Of a stretch of DNA of 27,689 nt, positions 19,986 to 27,689 are shown piece after piece; position 1 is the first letter of the stretch, and each line of letters opens with the position of its first letter. The stretch is from positions 595,924 through 623,612 of the forward strand of contig NW_005198751.1 in NCBI RefSeq assembly GCF_000372725.1, in the 5' to 3' direction. A model generated the notes under the pieces. That model did not search any database. It saw only the letters and a program-made list of their open reading frames with translations, and was not told where the DNA came from. The translations under genes were made by a program, and so were the position numbers. This DNA is from Emiliania huxleyi CCMP1516. Taxonomy: Eukaryota; Haptophyta; Isochrysidales; Noelaerhabdaceae.

Positions 19986-20516
19986 CCGAGGCCGTGACCG
20001 TACTTAGCAGTACCAGCAACACCGCGCGGGCGTGTGCAGCGCACGCCTCTCCCCCATCGCCTCCTCTCCCCCCATATCCGCTGCGTCACGACGCCCCACG
20101 GCGGCGCCTCGGAGGCTTGCCGCCTCCGACGTGTCGCCGGCCGGGGGGGGGGGGGGGGTCAGGGGGGGGTGAGCACGTCTCATCGCTCGCGCGGTGGGCA
20201 TGCACTGTCTCCGTCCAGCGGTCCAGGGAGTAGTGGCGCGCCGTGAGTCGAGTGAGTGTGAGGGGCATAGGGAAGCGCAGTTCGCCTGTTGTCGACTGCT
20301 CTCGTTTTGTCGACTGCACACGACTTTTCCGCCTTTCCCTTTTTGCACACCCCGGGAGAAAAAACAAAGAAAGAAAACGGAGAAAGCAACGGAGGGATGG
20401 GAGGACGGCACGCCGCCACCACACAGGGATTTTAAGCAACACCCCGGGAAAGGGGAATGTGTTTCTTTTTCTCGATCCCACGGAAGAAGCAAGCCAGGAT
20501 CCTGGCTCCGACGCCA
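19986..20516. other. Intergenic stretch upstream of the dehydrogenase-like gene
   Basis: It contains a 16-base G run (20143-20158) followed by eight further Gs, and an 81-bp segment (20358-20438) bounded by two copies of ACACCCCGGGA (20347-20357 and 20439-20449). That segment holds the second copy of the dispersed 44-bp repeat. No gene is seen. Confidence 0.75.
20358..20438. mobile_element. Candidate short inserted element containing the 44-bp repeat, copy 2
   Basis: An A-rich left part (AAAGAAAGAAAAC) is followed by the 44-bp repeat shared with 16691-16734. Identical 11-bp direct repeats ACACCCCGGGA flank the segment and look like a target-site duplication. There are no terminal inverted repeats, so a SINE-like retroposed piece, read on the minus strand with a T-rich end, is one possibility. 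It lies about 80 bp before the next start codon. Confidence 0.5.
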
Positions 20517-21565
20517 ATGAGGCTCTACCTCCAGCTCTTTCTCTTCGCCTACCCTGTGGCGGCGCTCAAGGTGACGGTGCTCGGCGGCAGCGGCTTTGTC
20601 GGGTCGCGTTGCTGCAAGGCGCTCGTGGAGAATGGCGTTAGCGTGACCTCAGTCTCGACGAGCGGCGCCGCGCCAGACTGGTGCGCTGGCCAGGAGTGGG
20701 CGCAGAGCGTCGAGTGGCGCAAGAACGAGCTGACGCGCGGGTCGCGCGAAAGCGTCGTGGAGGCAGCGCTAGACAGAGCTCACATCCGCTCACCGTTCAG
20801 AGTCTCACCGGGAGACAGACATATCACATCGATCGACATCCGACCATTCAGGGATCTCACAGCTATGTCAAACCTCACATGCACATGTCCATCTGTGCTT
20901 TTGGACGCCGAGCAGCCTCCTCCACGCCCCACTCCTCGTTTCTCCTCTCACAGGCGATCGGCTCGCCCGACGCCGTCGTCAGCGCTGTCGGAGCCATCGG
21001 CTTTGACCGGCAAGGGCTGCTGCTCGGCAACGGCGTCGCCAATGTCGAAGCGGCCAGGGCCGCTGCGGCGGCGGGAGCGAAGCGCTACGTCTACATCGGC
21101 GTCGCCTCTGAGGTCGCCGACGCGCGCGACTGGCTGCCCGGCTTCTTTGCGGGCTACTTTGACGGCAAGGCGGACGCTGAGGCGGCCATCGCGGATGGGT
21201 TCGAGGGGGCGAGCACCTTTGTGCGCCCGTCCTTCATTTACGGCGGCGACTCGTTCGGCCTCTTCCCGCCGCGCGTCAGCGCCGGCTACGGCTCGGCGGT
21301 CGAGGAGCTGCTCTCCTTCCCGCCGCTCGAGGCCCTCGCCAACGTGCTGCCCGGCCTGCTCAAGGTGGCGCTGCGGCCGCCGGTGAGTGTGGAGGCCGTC
21401 GCCGGCGCCGCGGCGGCGGCCGCGCAAGGCGAGGTGAGTGAGCCGGTCCTCGAGGGCGTCACGGCGATCAACGCGGCCGCGGGCGCCGAACCGGGCAAGG
21501 GCCTGAGCGAGATGCTCGGCGCCCTCAAGGGCAAGGTGTCTGAGCTTGCAGCGGCCGAGGAGTGA
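20517..21565 (+). CDS. NAD(P)-binding atypical short-chain dehydrogenase-like protein
   Basis: Exons 20517-20762 and 20954-21565 give 285 residues. The intron is best read GC-AG (GAG|GCAGCG); GT donors at 20754 or 20757 also keep frame. The N-terminus MRLYLQLFLFAYPVAA looks like a signal peptide, or the first part of a bipartite plastid leader. The Rossmann dinucleotide motif VLGGSGFVGS follows (21-30). Further landmarks are AVVSAVGAIG, a KRYVYIGVASE strand-loop, and FVRPSFIYGG, as in atypical SDRs. Tyr-x3-Lys is not evident, so dehydrogenase activity is doubtful. The overall pattern recalls the NDUFA9/Coq11-like group and plant plastoglobule relatives; quinone biosynthesis or plastid lipid metabolism is inference. 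The C-terminus is an Ala-rich helical tail. Confidence 0.85.
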
Positions 21566-22185
21566 TCTGTGTGAGGGTCTAGGTGCGACGGTCGGCCCGC
21601 CCGCGAGGCAGATTTTGAAAAAGACAGAAAACAGCGGCGCAATCTTGGCATGCGCGCCATACATCGAGATCTCTGCGGGACACCAGTACCAGTAGATTTG
21701 TTGAGTGGAGATCGTAGACGATGCCGATCAGAGATCTTCCACACACAGCATCTCTCACAAAACTCAGAGATCTTTAACTGAAGATAGAGATCTTGAGCTG
21801 CCGCCATCGGCACCTCGAGATCTCAGGCCGGAGACGGAGATGTTGACTTCGCGCCTTTGTATTTAGCGGGAGGAAGCCAGGTGGGGTTTAGCCCAATGTG
21901 GGAGATGCTGAGAACGCACACAACGCCTCTCGGGGGGGAAACACCCACAAACTCCAAAAGGGGGCTGCACACCGCTCGCGTGGAGGACTGGGGGGGGGGG
22001 GGGGGGGCACCAAAACTCTGGACTTCTGGAAATGGGGGGGTGGGGTGGGGGGTCCCCCATTACGGCATGCGCTTAGGAAAGGGACGGTAAGGCGCGCTGC
22101 TGGCGTCTGTCGATGGCGCGTACAAATATGTGCGTGCAGATGTAAGCGCAGACCCCCCAACCCCTCAGATGGAACAAACTACAAC
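21566..22185. other. Repeat-bearing region downstream of the dehydrogenase-like gene
   Basis: It holds the GAGATCT motif array (21666-21823), an 18-base G run (21990-22007), and a second G-rich stretch at 22034-22052 with four G tracts that could form a quadruplex. No coding sequence is recognised. Confidence 0.7.
21666..21823. repeat. Dispersed array of GAGATCT motifs
   Basis: GAGATCT occurs at 21666, 21731, 21767, 21787 and 21817, with related GAGATC and GAGATG words between and after. Two copies are the palindrome GAGATCTC. The spacing is irregular (65, 36, 20 and 30 bp), so it is not a simple tandem repeat. Confidence 0.85.
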
Positions 22186-22624
22186 TGTATGTACTTTTAG
22201 CTTACTGGGAGAAAAGAGAGAGGGGGTTGTGTTCTCTAGGCCCCTAAGGGCCCTACGCGCGGCGTGCGTCGGCGTGAGAGCTCGGAAGCGAGCTTTGCAC
22301 GGCGCGATCGAGGATGGCACGGTTCACCCCCTTCACCGAAGCGATGGAGATGCGTTCCGCGTGGTGTGACACAAATGAGAGGCGGGAGTGGGGAGGGTAC
22401 GCGGTGCGGTCAACGCCCGAGCGTTGAGCCTTGCGCGCAAGGCGGTTGATCTTTGCAACTGCTGGCGGCGAGAAGCCGCCGCCGAATGTCTCGTGGAGAA
22501 GCAGGTTGAACTCTTGTTTCGTTTGGCAAAACTGTAAAGAGTTGGTGACCTCGAGGTGTACGTACTTTTAGCTTACTGGGAGAAAAGAGAGAGGGGGTTT
22601 GTGTTCTCTAGGCCCCTAAGGGCC

Positions 22625-22930
22625 CTACGCGCGGCGTGAGAGCTCGGAAGCGAGCTTTGCACGGCGATCGAGGATGGCACGGTTCACCCCCTTCACCGAA
22701 GCGATGGAGATGCGTTCCGCGTGGTGTGACACAAATGAGAGGCGGGAGTGGGGAGGGTACGCGGTGCGGTCAACGCCCGAGCGTTGAGCCTTGCGCGCAA
22801 GGCGGTTGATCTTTGCAACTGCTGGCGGCGAGAAGCCGCCGCCGAATGTCTCGTGGAGAAGCAGGTTGAACTTGTTTCGTTTGGCAAAACTGTAAAGAGT
22901 TGGTGACCTCGAGGTGTACGTACTTTTAGC
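22625..22930 (-). pseudogene. 101-codon open frame without a start codon in tandem copy 2
   Basis: Between a TAA at 22931-22933 and a TAG at 22625-22627 the minus strand reads 101 codons with no ATG, including KFNLLLHETFGGGFSPPAV, AKINRLARKAQRSGVDRTAY and RLSFVSHHAERISIASVKG. Composition and helix-like spacing look protein-coding. Copy 1 has the same frame broken by two 2-base insertions. Copy 3 keeps only the last 42 or so codons. It is probably a multiplied 3' end or exon of some gene, perhaps of a repeat element; the family is not recognised. Confidence 0.45.
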
Positions 22931-23111
22931 TTACTGGGAGAAAAGAGAGAGGGGGTTTGTGTTCTCTAGGCCCCTAAGGGCCCTACGCGCGGCGTGAGAG
23001 CTCGGAAGCGAGCTTTGCACGGCGATCGAGGATGGCACGGTTCACTCCCTTCACCGAAGCGATGGAGATGCGTTCCGCGTGGTGTGACACAAATGAGAGG
23101 CGGGAGTGGGG

Positions 23112-23218
23112 CTGGCGAGGTACTTCCACCCTGCTGTGGGAACAGCTGACGCAGTCTCGCCGAGGCTCGCCCGACTCGGCCAGACAAAAACCCCGAGAGG
23201 CGTCGAGTACCTCGCCAG
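23112..23218. mobile_element. MITE-like insertion with 13-bp inverted ends and 8-bp target duplication
   Basis: A 107-bp segment begins CTGGCGAGGTACT and ends AGTACCTCGCCAG, which are exact reverse complements. It is flanked by GAGTGGGG on both sides (23104-23111 and 23219-23226). The same point in tandem copies 1 and 2 has a single uninterrupted GAGTGGGG, which is the empty site. It has no coding capacity. An 8-bp duplication fits hAT-type transposases among others; the family is inference. Confidence 0.85.
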
Positions 23219-23281
23219 GAGTGGGGAGGGAGGTGTACGATCCATGAACACACACACAGCCACCACCGCAGCGAAGCATCC

Positions 23282-23878
23282 ATGTCGGTCTTCTTAGTGC
23301 TCCTGCCGAGCCTCGCGCCGAGCCTCGCGCCGAGCCTCGCGCCGAGCCTCGCGCCGAGCCTCGCGCCGAGAGCGGTGCCGTTTAGCACGCGCGGCGCCAT
23401 CGTTATGCAGGAAGACCTCGCTGCCAAGCGAGCCGAGAGCGGCAAGGCTGGCGCCGCGAGTCTTGTGGCAGGCACCGCGGGCGGCCTCCCCTTCTTGCTG
23501 CTGGGCAAGGCGGCCCAGATTCCACCAGGATACAGTGACGCTCTGTGGGAGTTCCAGGCCGATGGACTGGCTCTCATGCTGCTTCTCTTCGGCGTCGTCT
23601 ACCGCTATGCCGTCCGAGATGACGAGAACCCGATGCTGAAGCAAGGCGTCGTCGGCGCCTTTGTCATCACGCGAGCATGGGCGCGAATCACACCGCCTGC
23701 GACGTGCGGAGCACTCCCACTCTCTTGCGGCGCACCGCTCGGCTACCTAAACTGGGAGATGATCGGACAGGGTGCCTATGCGACCGTCGAGACTGCCGCC
23801 GCATGCGTCGCCGCCGCAGCGGCCATTGAGTTTGCCTTCAGCAAGGGCTGGATTTCGAAATGCACCGACGGAGTGTAG
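23282..23878 (+). CDS. Small membrane protein, probably plastid-targeted, function unknown
   Basis: A 198-residue single-exon protein. It starts MSVFLVLLP, a signal-peptide-like core, followed by five SLAP repeats encoded by five exact 12-bp units (23306-23365), then AVPFSTRGAIVMQ. That leader fits the bipartite plastid import signals of secondary algae. The mature part has a hydrophobic segment (ASLVAGTAGGLPFLLLG), a second (LALMLLLFGVVYRYAVRDD) followed by ENPMLKQGVVGAFVITRA, and a C-terminal helix (CVAAAAAIEFAFSKGWI). These recall small plant and cyanobacterial plastid membrane proteins of unknown function. The segment WARITPPATCGALPLSCGAP is poorly conserved in character and might hide an unspliced in-frame intron. 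The copy-3 end of the tandem array lies about 45 bp upstream, in what should be its promoter. Confidence 0.75.
   Translation: MSVFLVLLPSLAPSLAPSLAPSLAPSLAPRAVPFSTRGAIVMQEDLAAKRAESGKAGAASLVAGTAGGLPFLLLGKAAQIPPGYSDALWEFQADGLALMLLLFGVVYRYAVRDDENPMLKQGVVGAFVITRAWARITPPATCGALPLSCGAPLGYLNWEMIGQGAYATVETAAACVAAAAAIEFAFSKGWISKCTDGV
23306..23365 (+). repeat. 12-bp minisatellite within the leader peptide
   Basis: Five exact copies of CCGAGCCTCGCG encode Ser-Leu-Ala-Pro repeats between the hydrophobic start and the mature protein. Being in-frame, copy-number changes would alter only leader length. Confidence 0.95.
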
Positions 23879-24090
23879 AGTACACGACTACAACATACTG
23901 AACTATTTCGGACATTAGCTCAGAAATTCTCGTGGAGGGCTGTGTCCTGTGAGCGCCGTTTTTTACGGGCGGTAAGACAACAAAAAGAGAGTCGCGCCGC
24001 GCGCCGCGCCGGGACACACATGTTTTGCTCTCTCTCGGAGACGGTCTCGCCACTCGCGAGAGACACTCGAGACACACACGTCGGCCGCCC

Positions 24091-25173
24091 TCACTCGCTG
24101 CGAGCGCCGTGCGCCCACTTTTTGTGAATCGCGAGAGCACTCGACTCGAGGAAGGCCTTGTCGCACTCATCGCACCGGTGCAGCCTCTCCGCCTCCCCTT
24201 CCCCCCCCTCCTCCTCGCCGCTTCGCTCCTCGCCGCCGCTGCGCTGCCTCTCCTCCGCCGCGCCGGCGAGCTCGCAGGCGTACAGTAGCGCGTCGGCCGA
24301 GTTGGGCTGGTCCGCCCGCCTCACCGACTCGAGGCTGAGGCGCGAGCGCTGGTGCGTTGCGAGGCTGCCCAGGTAGGACACCTCGGCGGCGTGCGCAGTC
24401 GGGAGGGAGGTCATCATGTGGCCCTCCTCCTGCGCCTTCTCCTGGTGCGCTCGCTTGTGTCTCACCAGCGCACTCGCCTCCACAAAGGTCGCGGGGCACA
24501 TGCTACAGACGAAAGGCTTGGAGTGCGTCCGCTTGTGACGCGCGAGGTGGCCTGCTTGTGCAAAGGCGGCGTCGCACTGGTCGCACTTGAAGGGCTTCTC
24601 GCCCGTGTGGATACGCTTGTGCTCGGTGAGAGCTCCGGAGCGCTTGAAGGCGGCGCCGCACTGCTCGCACTTATGCGGCCGATTGTTTGAGTGCGTCTTC
24701 TTGTGATCGACCAGATAGCGCGCCTGCGCAAACGCGGCTCCGCAGATGTCGCACTCGTGCGGCAGGCGCCTCTCGAGCCGGTCGCCTCCCGGGCTGGCCG
24801 ATGCCGACGCCGAGGACGCGTCTTCGCTCCGGCCTGGGCTCGACGTCGCGTTGCTCGAATAGCTCGCGTTGCTCGCGAAGCTCGGATTACTGAACAAGCC
24901 GATGCAGGCCCTCTTGGCCGGCGGGAGATGGCAGCCCTCCAGGCCCGCCACGTACCAGGGGCTGAGCGCCGCGCTCGGGGCGGAGATGGGGGCGGAGACG
25001 CTCTCTGACAGGCCCGTGAGGCTCTGCTGGGCAGGCTGCGGTGACGGCATGGCTTGCACTTGCACGACCGGCATGCCATGTGACTGCGGCCACGGTACAG
25101 GCATGCACGTCGAGGCTGCTCCCGCCAGCACGATTTGCGCCTCCGTGACGTCGCTCGCCAGCTCAGGCGGCAT
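24091..25173 (-). CDS. C2H2 zinc-finger protein with five fingers
   Basis: This is likely a sequence-specific DNA-binding transcription factor of 360 residues. The start used is the first ATG (MPPELASDV) at 25173; an open extension upstream begins with TTG. The N-terminal 135 residues are Ser/Ala/Pro-rich and disordered, with basic PPAKRA (about 84-89). Fingers 1-4 are nearly contiguous: C141, C144, H157, H161; C169, C172, H185, H189; C197, C200, H213, H217; C223, C226, H239, H243. Fingers 2-3 are joined by the classic linker HTGEKPFKC, typical of DNA binding. After an 80-residue acidic linker a fifth finger ends the protein (C334, C337, H350, H355), with four residues between its histidines. 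Finger helices repeat the AFAQA/AFKRSG pattern, suggesting duplication. It is tail-to-tail with the plastid-type gene. Its targets are unknown. Confidence 0.9.
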   Translation of the reverse strand: MPPELASDVTEAQIVLAGAASTCMPVPWPQSHGMPVVQVQAMPSPQPAQQSLTGLSESVSAPISAPSAALSPWYVAGLEGCHLPPAKRACIGLFSNPSFASNASYSSNATSSPGRSEDASSASASASPGGDRLERRLPHECDICGAAFAQARYLVDHKKTHSNNRPHKCEQCGAAFKRSGALTEHKRIHTGEKPFKCDQCDAAFAQAGHLARHKRTHSKPFVCSMCPATFVEASALVRHKRAHQEKAQEEGHMMTSLPTAHAAEVSYLGSLATHQRSRLSLESVRRADQPNSADALLYACELAGAAEERQRSGGEERSGEEEGGEGEAERLHRCDECDKAFLESSALAIHKKWAHGARSE

Positions 25174-26139
25174 TGAAGAGTGGCAAGCACCTTGAGTTAG
25201 CAAGGCTTTTGCCTGACTGAAACGTCAGCAGCAGCGTTCGACTTCCTTGACTCACCATTTCGTGCGGAGTTTTCGCGCGACGTGACGAGGCTGGCCATCA
25301 ACCCCTGCCTAGAACGAGTACAACGGCTAAGAGTGATCTGTGAGGGTCCACCCGCAGGCGCATTTTGTATACCGAGGCGGTGCCCGGTGCCGAGCGCAGG
25401 CGGTCCCATCCATCATACCTCACTCAGTCAGACAGATGCGAGATAGATGCCGCACAGGCGGAACGACTCAAATTCGAGCACTCCTGTCAGATCGTCCCGC
25501 AAGGAAGTGCTGACTCGATTCTACCTCGATCGAATTCTTCTGGTACCCCCACGACTCGGAACGCGAATGTGACAGGACCATCGGGTCCTTCAGCCACCAA
25601 AGCGAGATCAATCACCCGAGAGCAGCTGAGTCTGCCTCTGGCCTCGCCTCCCTCTCCTTCAGGCATTCGTGGCATCCTATGGGTCGTCCAGAGTATCGTG
25701 TATCGACCTCTGGCTTGTCAGCCGGTCACTTGATGACGACCATGAAGTACAGCGATCGCCACCTCGCTGGCCTCTCCGCAAGGCCTCCCGACCGCGTCGA
25801 ACTCACGGCGCGGGCTCTCTCGGCTACGGTACCGGCCCCAGCTTCGGCTGAGGGCGAACAAGCTGCCGAGCCCAAATCACTGTGAGAGTCGTGATTTATT
25901 GTTGGTTTTCAAATCTCTCTCGCAACAGAGGGCCTTGGCACCACAGCGTAGGCTCTGCTGTCCGCCTTGGACTTCGAATGAGTAAATTAGGACGTAATGG
26001 GACTTGAGCCTCTGCCCTGCGCGCCCCCGCCCTGCCCCGCCCCGCACATCCACACCCAACGCGCACATTCAAGAAAACCCAGTTCCGCCAAAAAAAGAAG
26101 AGGGCGGGCCGCGCCGCGAGAGAGTTCCTGGCTTCTACA
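25174..26139. other. Intergenic region between divergent zinc-finger and methyltransferase genes
   Basis: This is head-to-head intergenic DNA of about 970 bp with lower G+C than the neighbouring coding regions. Open frames at 25365-25733 and 25679-25885 (plus) have no recognisable features. No repeats stand out. Both promoters should lie here. Confidence 0.6.
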
Positions 26140-27563
26140 ATGGAAGACGCTCGCCGTCGCGCCGAGCGGCTCGAGGCGCTGCTCCGGTTTGCGCGGCCGA
26201 TCGCCTCGGGCCTCGTCAAGGAGTTCTTCACCGACGGCCTGTGGGAGGCAGTGCCAGCGTCGTGGCGCGAGCCGCTCGAGGCCCTGCCGCTCCGCTCCCT
26301 CGCCGAGCTGCTCTCGGGGAGGGGCAGCGTCGACGTTCCGCCCGGCTCGCCCGCCTGGCCGCTCTCGCTGCTCGCCTTTGTGGCCGCCTGCCACGCCGAG
26401 CGGCTTCCGGGGCAGCTCGAGACGGCGACGCCAGCGAGCGCCGTCGCCAACGGGCGGTGTGCCGAGGAGGCGCTGCTCGACAAGCAGCTTCGCCGCGCCG
26501 TCAACCCGAAGAAGATGCACGAGATCGTCCGGTTGGGAGCGCTCGCCGATAGGCTCGGCCGTGCCGCCGGCTGCGACGAGATGGTGGACGTCGGCTCAGG
26601 GCAAGGCTACCTCTCCCGCGCGCTCGCGTTCGAGCACTCGTGGACAACCGTCGGGGTCGAGGCGGTCTCCTCGAACGTCGTCGCCGCGCGGAAGATCGAC
26701 GACGCCGTCCGGCCGAAGCTGCGCTCTCAGCTCGAGGCGAGGCAGCCTCTCGCGCCGCTGAGGCGCACCATTGTGTGCTTCCGCCTGCCGCTCACCGAGA
26801 GAGGACGGAAGGAGTTCAGAACGGAGTACTGCGGCGAGTAGGCACGTCGCTGCCTGGATCCCACCCGGCATGAGCCCCAGCGAGCTGCGCGCCATCATCG
26901 CTCCGGGCGAGCAGTGCGTGCTCTGCGATGAGGCGGAGGGGGAGGAGGCCGCCACGCCACCTTCTTCTCCGCCTCCTCCGCCTCCTCCGCAGCCGCCACA
27001 GAGGAGCGCGCTGCTTGGCTTGCACACTTGCGGCGACCTCGCGGCGACTCTGCTGCGGCTGTACGACAGGGCGGGGGCGCGCTCGGCTGCTCGACCTGTC
27101 CACGACACGTCCACGACACGTCCGGGACTTGCGTGTCGCAGGCAGGCCCGACGCTTGGCTGCATCATCAACGTCGGCTGCTGCTACATGTTCCTGTCCGA
27201 GGAGGGGAGCGATGCGCCGCCCGCTGGCCCGCGCCAGCTCGCTGCGGGAGAGTGGAAGGTGTTCGAAGGGAGGAGAACGCCTCTCGTCCGCGCGCCATGC
27301 GCGCCACCGTCCAGGACACGTCCGTGACATGTCCGAGACGCGCCTCGTAGGACCACCCCCCTCACCCCCCTCACCCCCCTCGACGCGCCAGACGAGCCAG
27401 CCACAAGGAAGGCCGCCCCAGGCCCAGCCGGCGGCGAGCGCGGCACTGGCGCCGCCGAGCCCGCGCCGAGCGACGGCATGCCCGAGGCGCCTTCGCCTCC
27501 TTTGCCGCCGGAGCCGGGCTTCCCGCTGAGTGCTCTCCTCTCCTCGAGGGGCGTGAGGATGGG
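26140..27563 (+). CDS. METTL25/METTL25B (RRNAD1)-like methyltransferase, partial at the window edge
   Basis: This is a predicted SAM-dependent methyltransferase of the METTL25 family. Exon 1 (26140 to 26741 or 26762) contains VNPKKMHEI and motif I VDVGSGQGYLSR (about 149-160), then VGVEAVSSNVVAARK. Exon 2 (26842-27070) reads HVAAWIPPGMSPSEL, a Pro-rich insert, then GLHTCGDLAATLLRLY. Exon 3 starts at 27142 with IINVGCCYMFLSEEG. Exon 4 starts at 27351 and contains GFPLSALLSSRGVRMG. The order VDVGSG..., HTCGDL, NVGCCY, G[YF]P[ML]S is the family signature. Introns 1 and 2 use GC donors (AGG|GCGGGG at 27071 is clear); the intron 3 donor is not resolved (about 27260-27295). A GT donor (GTGAGC) follows at 27564, so the C-terminal part lies beyond the window. 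The human family members were first named as rRNA dimethylase-like; the substrate here is unknown. Confidence 0.85.
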
Positions 27564-27689
27564 GTGAGCAGTCGGACTGTAGGGGGGGAGGGAGGTATTT
27601 CTGCTTCTTCTGCTGTTCCTTTTTTGCATTTGTGGTGTTCTTCTGTTCTCTCTCCTTGCTTCTTCTCTCCCGTGACCTTTGTTTTTTTT
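27564..27689 (+). other. Probable intron or 3' part of the METTL25-type gene, truncated
   Basis: Sequence after the GTGAGC donor is G-rich then T/C-rich to the end of the window, as expected of intron sequence. No exon is identifiable. Confidence 0.4.

Larger units (their letters stand above)
22186..23238. repeat. Three-copy tandem array with a unit of about 360 bp
   Basis: Copies begin with GTACTTTTAGCTTACTGGG at 22191, 22562 and 22920. Copies 1 and 2 are almost identical except for small indels: a 10-base and two 2-base insertions and one base lost in copy 1. Copy 3 is broken: it carries an inserted element at 23112-23218, then jumps from GGGGAGGG to AGGTGTACG, the end of the unit. The array ends about 45 bp before the next gene. 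On the minus strand copy 2 has an uninterrupted 101-codon frame, listed separately. Confidence 0.93.

Noticed and set aside
22983..23279. 98-codon minus-strand open frame as a gene
   Set aside because: It is a chimera of the broken third tandem copy, the MITE-like insert and flanking DNA.
25365..25885. Short plus-strand open frames before the METTL25-type gene
   Set aside because: They have no recognisable domain or coding pattern and sit in what should be a divergent promoter region.

Overview
This is nuclear DNA from a GC-rich eukaryote. Genes are dense and on both strands, most are split by short introns (about 65-110 bp), and exons join cleanly into familiar eukaryotic proteins: a NOL10-type ribosome-biogenesis factor, a DHHC palmitoyltransferase, a METTL25-type methyltransferase, a Ulp1-type protease and a C2H2 zinc-finger protein. 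The strong G/C bias, plant/plastid-like proteins, CCCTAA-type telomere repeats and many GC-AG introns suggest a microalga, most probably a haptophyte. The lineage is inference. All exon models come from reading frame, splice dinucleotides and remembered family conservation; no alignment was run.

Layout. 1-170 is A-rich and (GA)n. A Ulp1/C48 cysteine protease (minus, 348-1118) diverges from the NOL10/Enp2 gene (plus, 1743-4393). A 2.3-kb gene-poor gap follows, holding a long hairpin. A RING/TRAF-zinc-finger/armadillo-repeat protein (minus, 6667-9087) diverges from a fatty acid hydroxylase/sterol desaturase gene (plus, 9570-11063). A Ser/Thr protein kinase (plus, 11584-13107) converges with a long MYND...SAM protein that I assembled from six exons (minus, 13445-16021). 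After another 2.2-kb gap with a CTCTACA-motif array come a DHHC palmitoyltransferase (plus, 18328-19985) and an atypical NAD(P)-binding short-chain dehydrogenase-like protein (plus, 20517-21565). Next is a block of short repeats and a 360-bp tandem array whose last copy carries a MITE-like insertion. The right end holds a small, probably plastid-targeted membrane protein (plus, 23282-23878), a five-finger C2H2 protein (minus, 24091-25173) and a METTL25/METTL25B-type methyltransferase (plus, from 26140, running off the end).

The genes do not form one pathway; this is an ordinary nuclear gene neighbourhood. The unusual content is structural. GC-AG introns appear to outnumber GT-AG introns. One intron consists almost wholly of telomeric repeat. 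A MITE-like insertion has its empty site preserved in neighbouring tandem copies. Two introns of one gene share a repeated 3' end. Several intergenic regions carry their own short-motif arrays.
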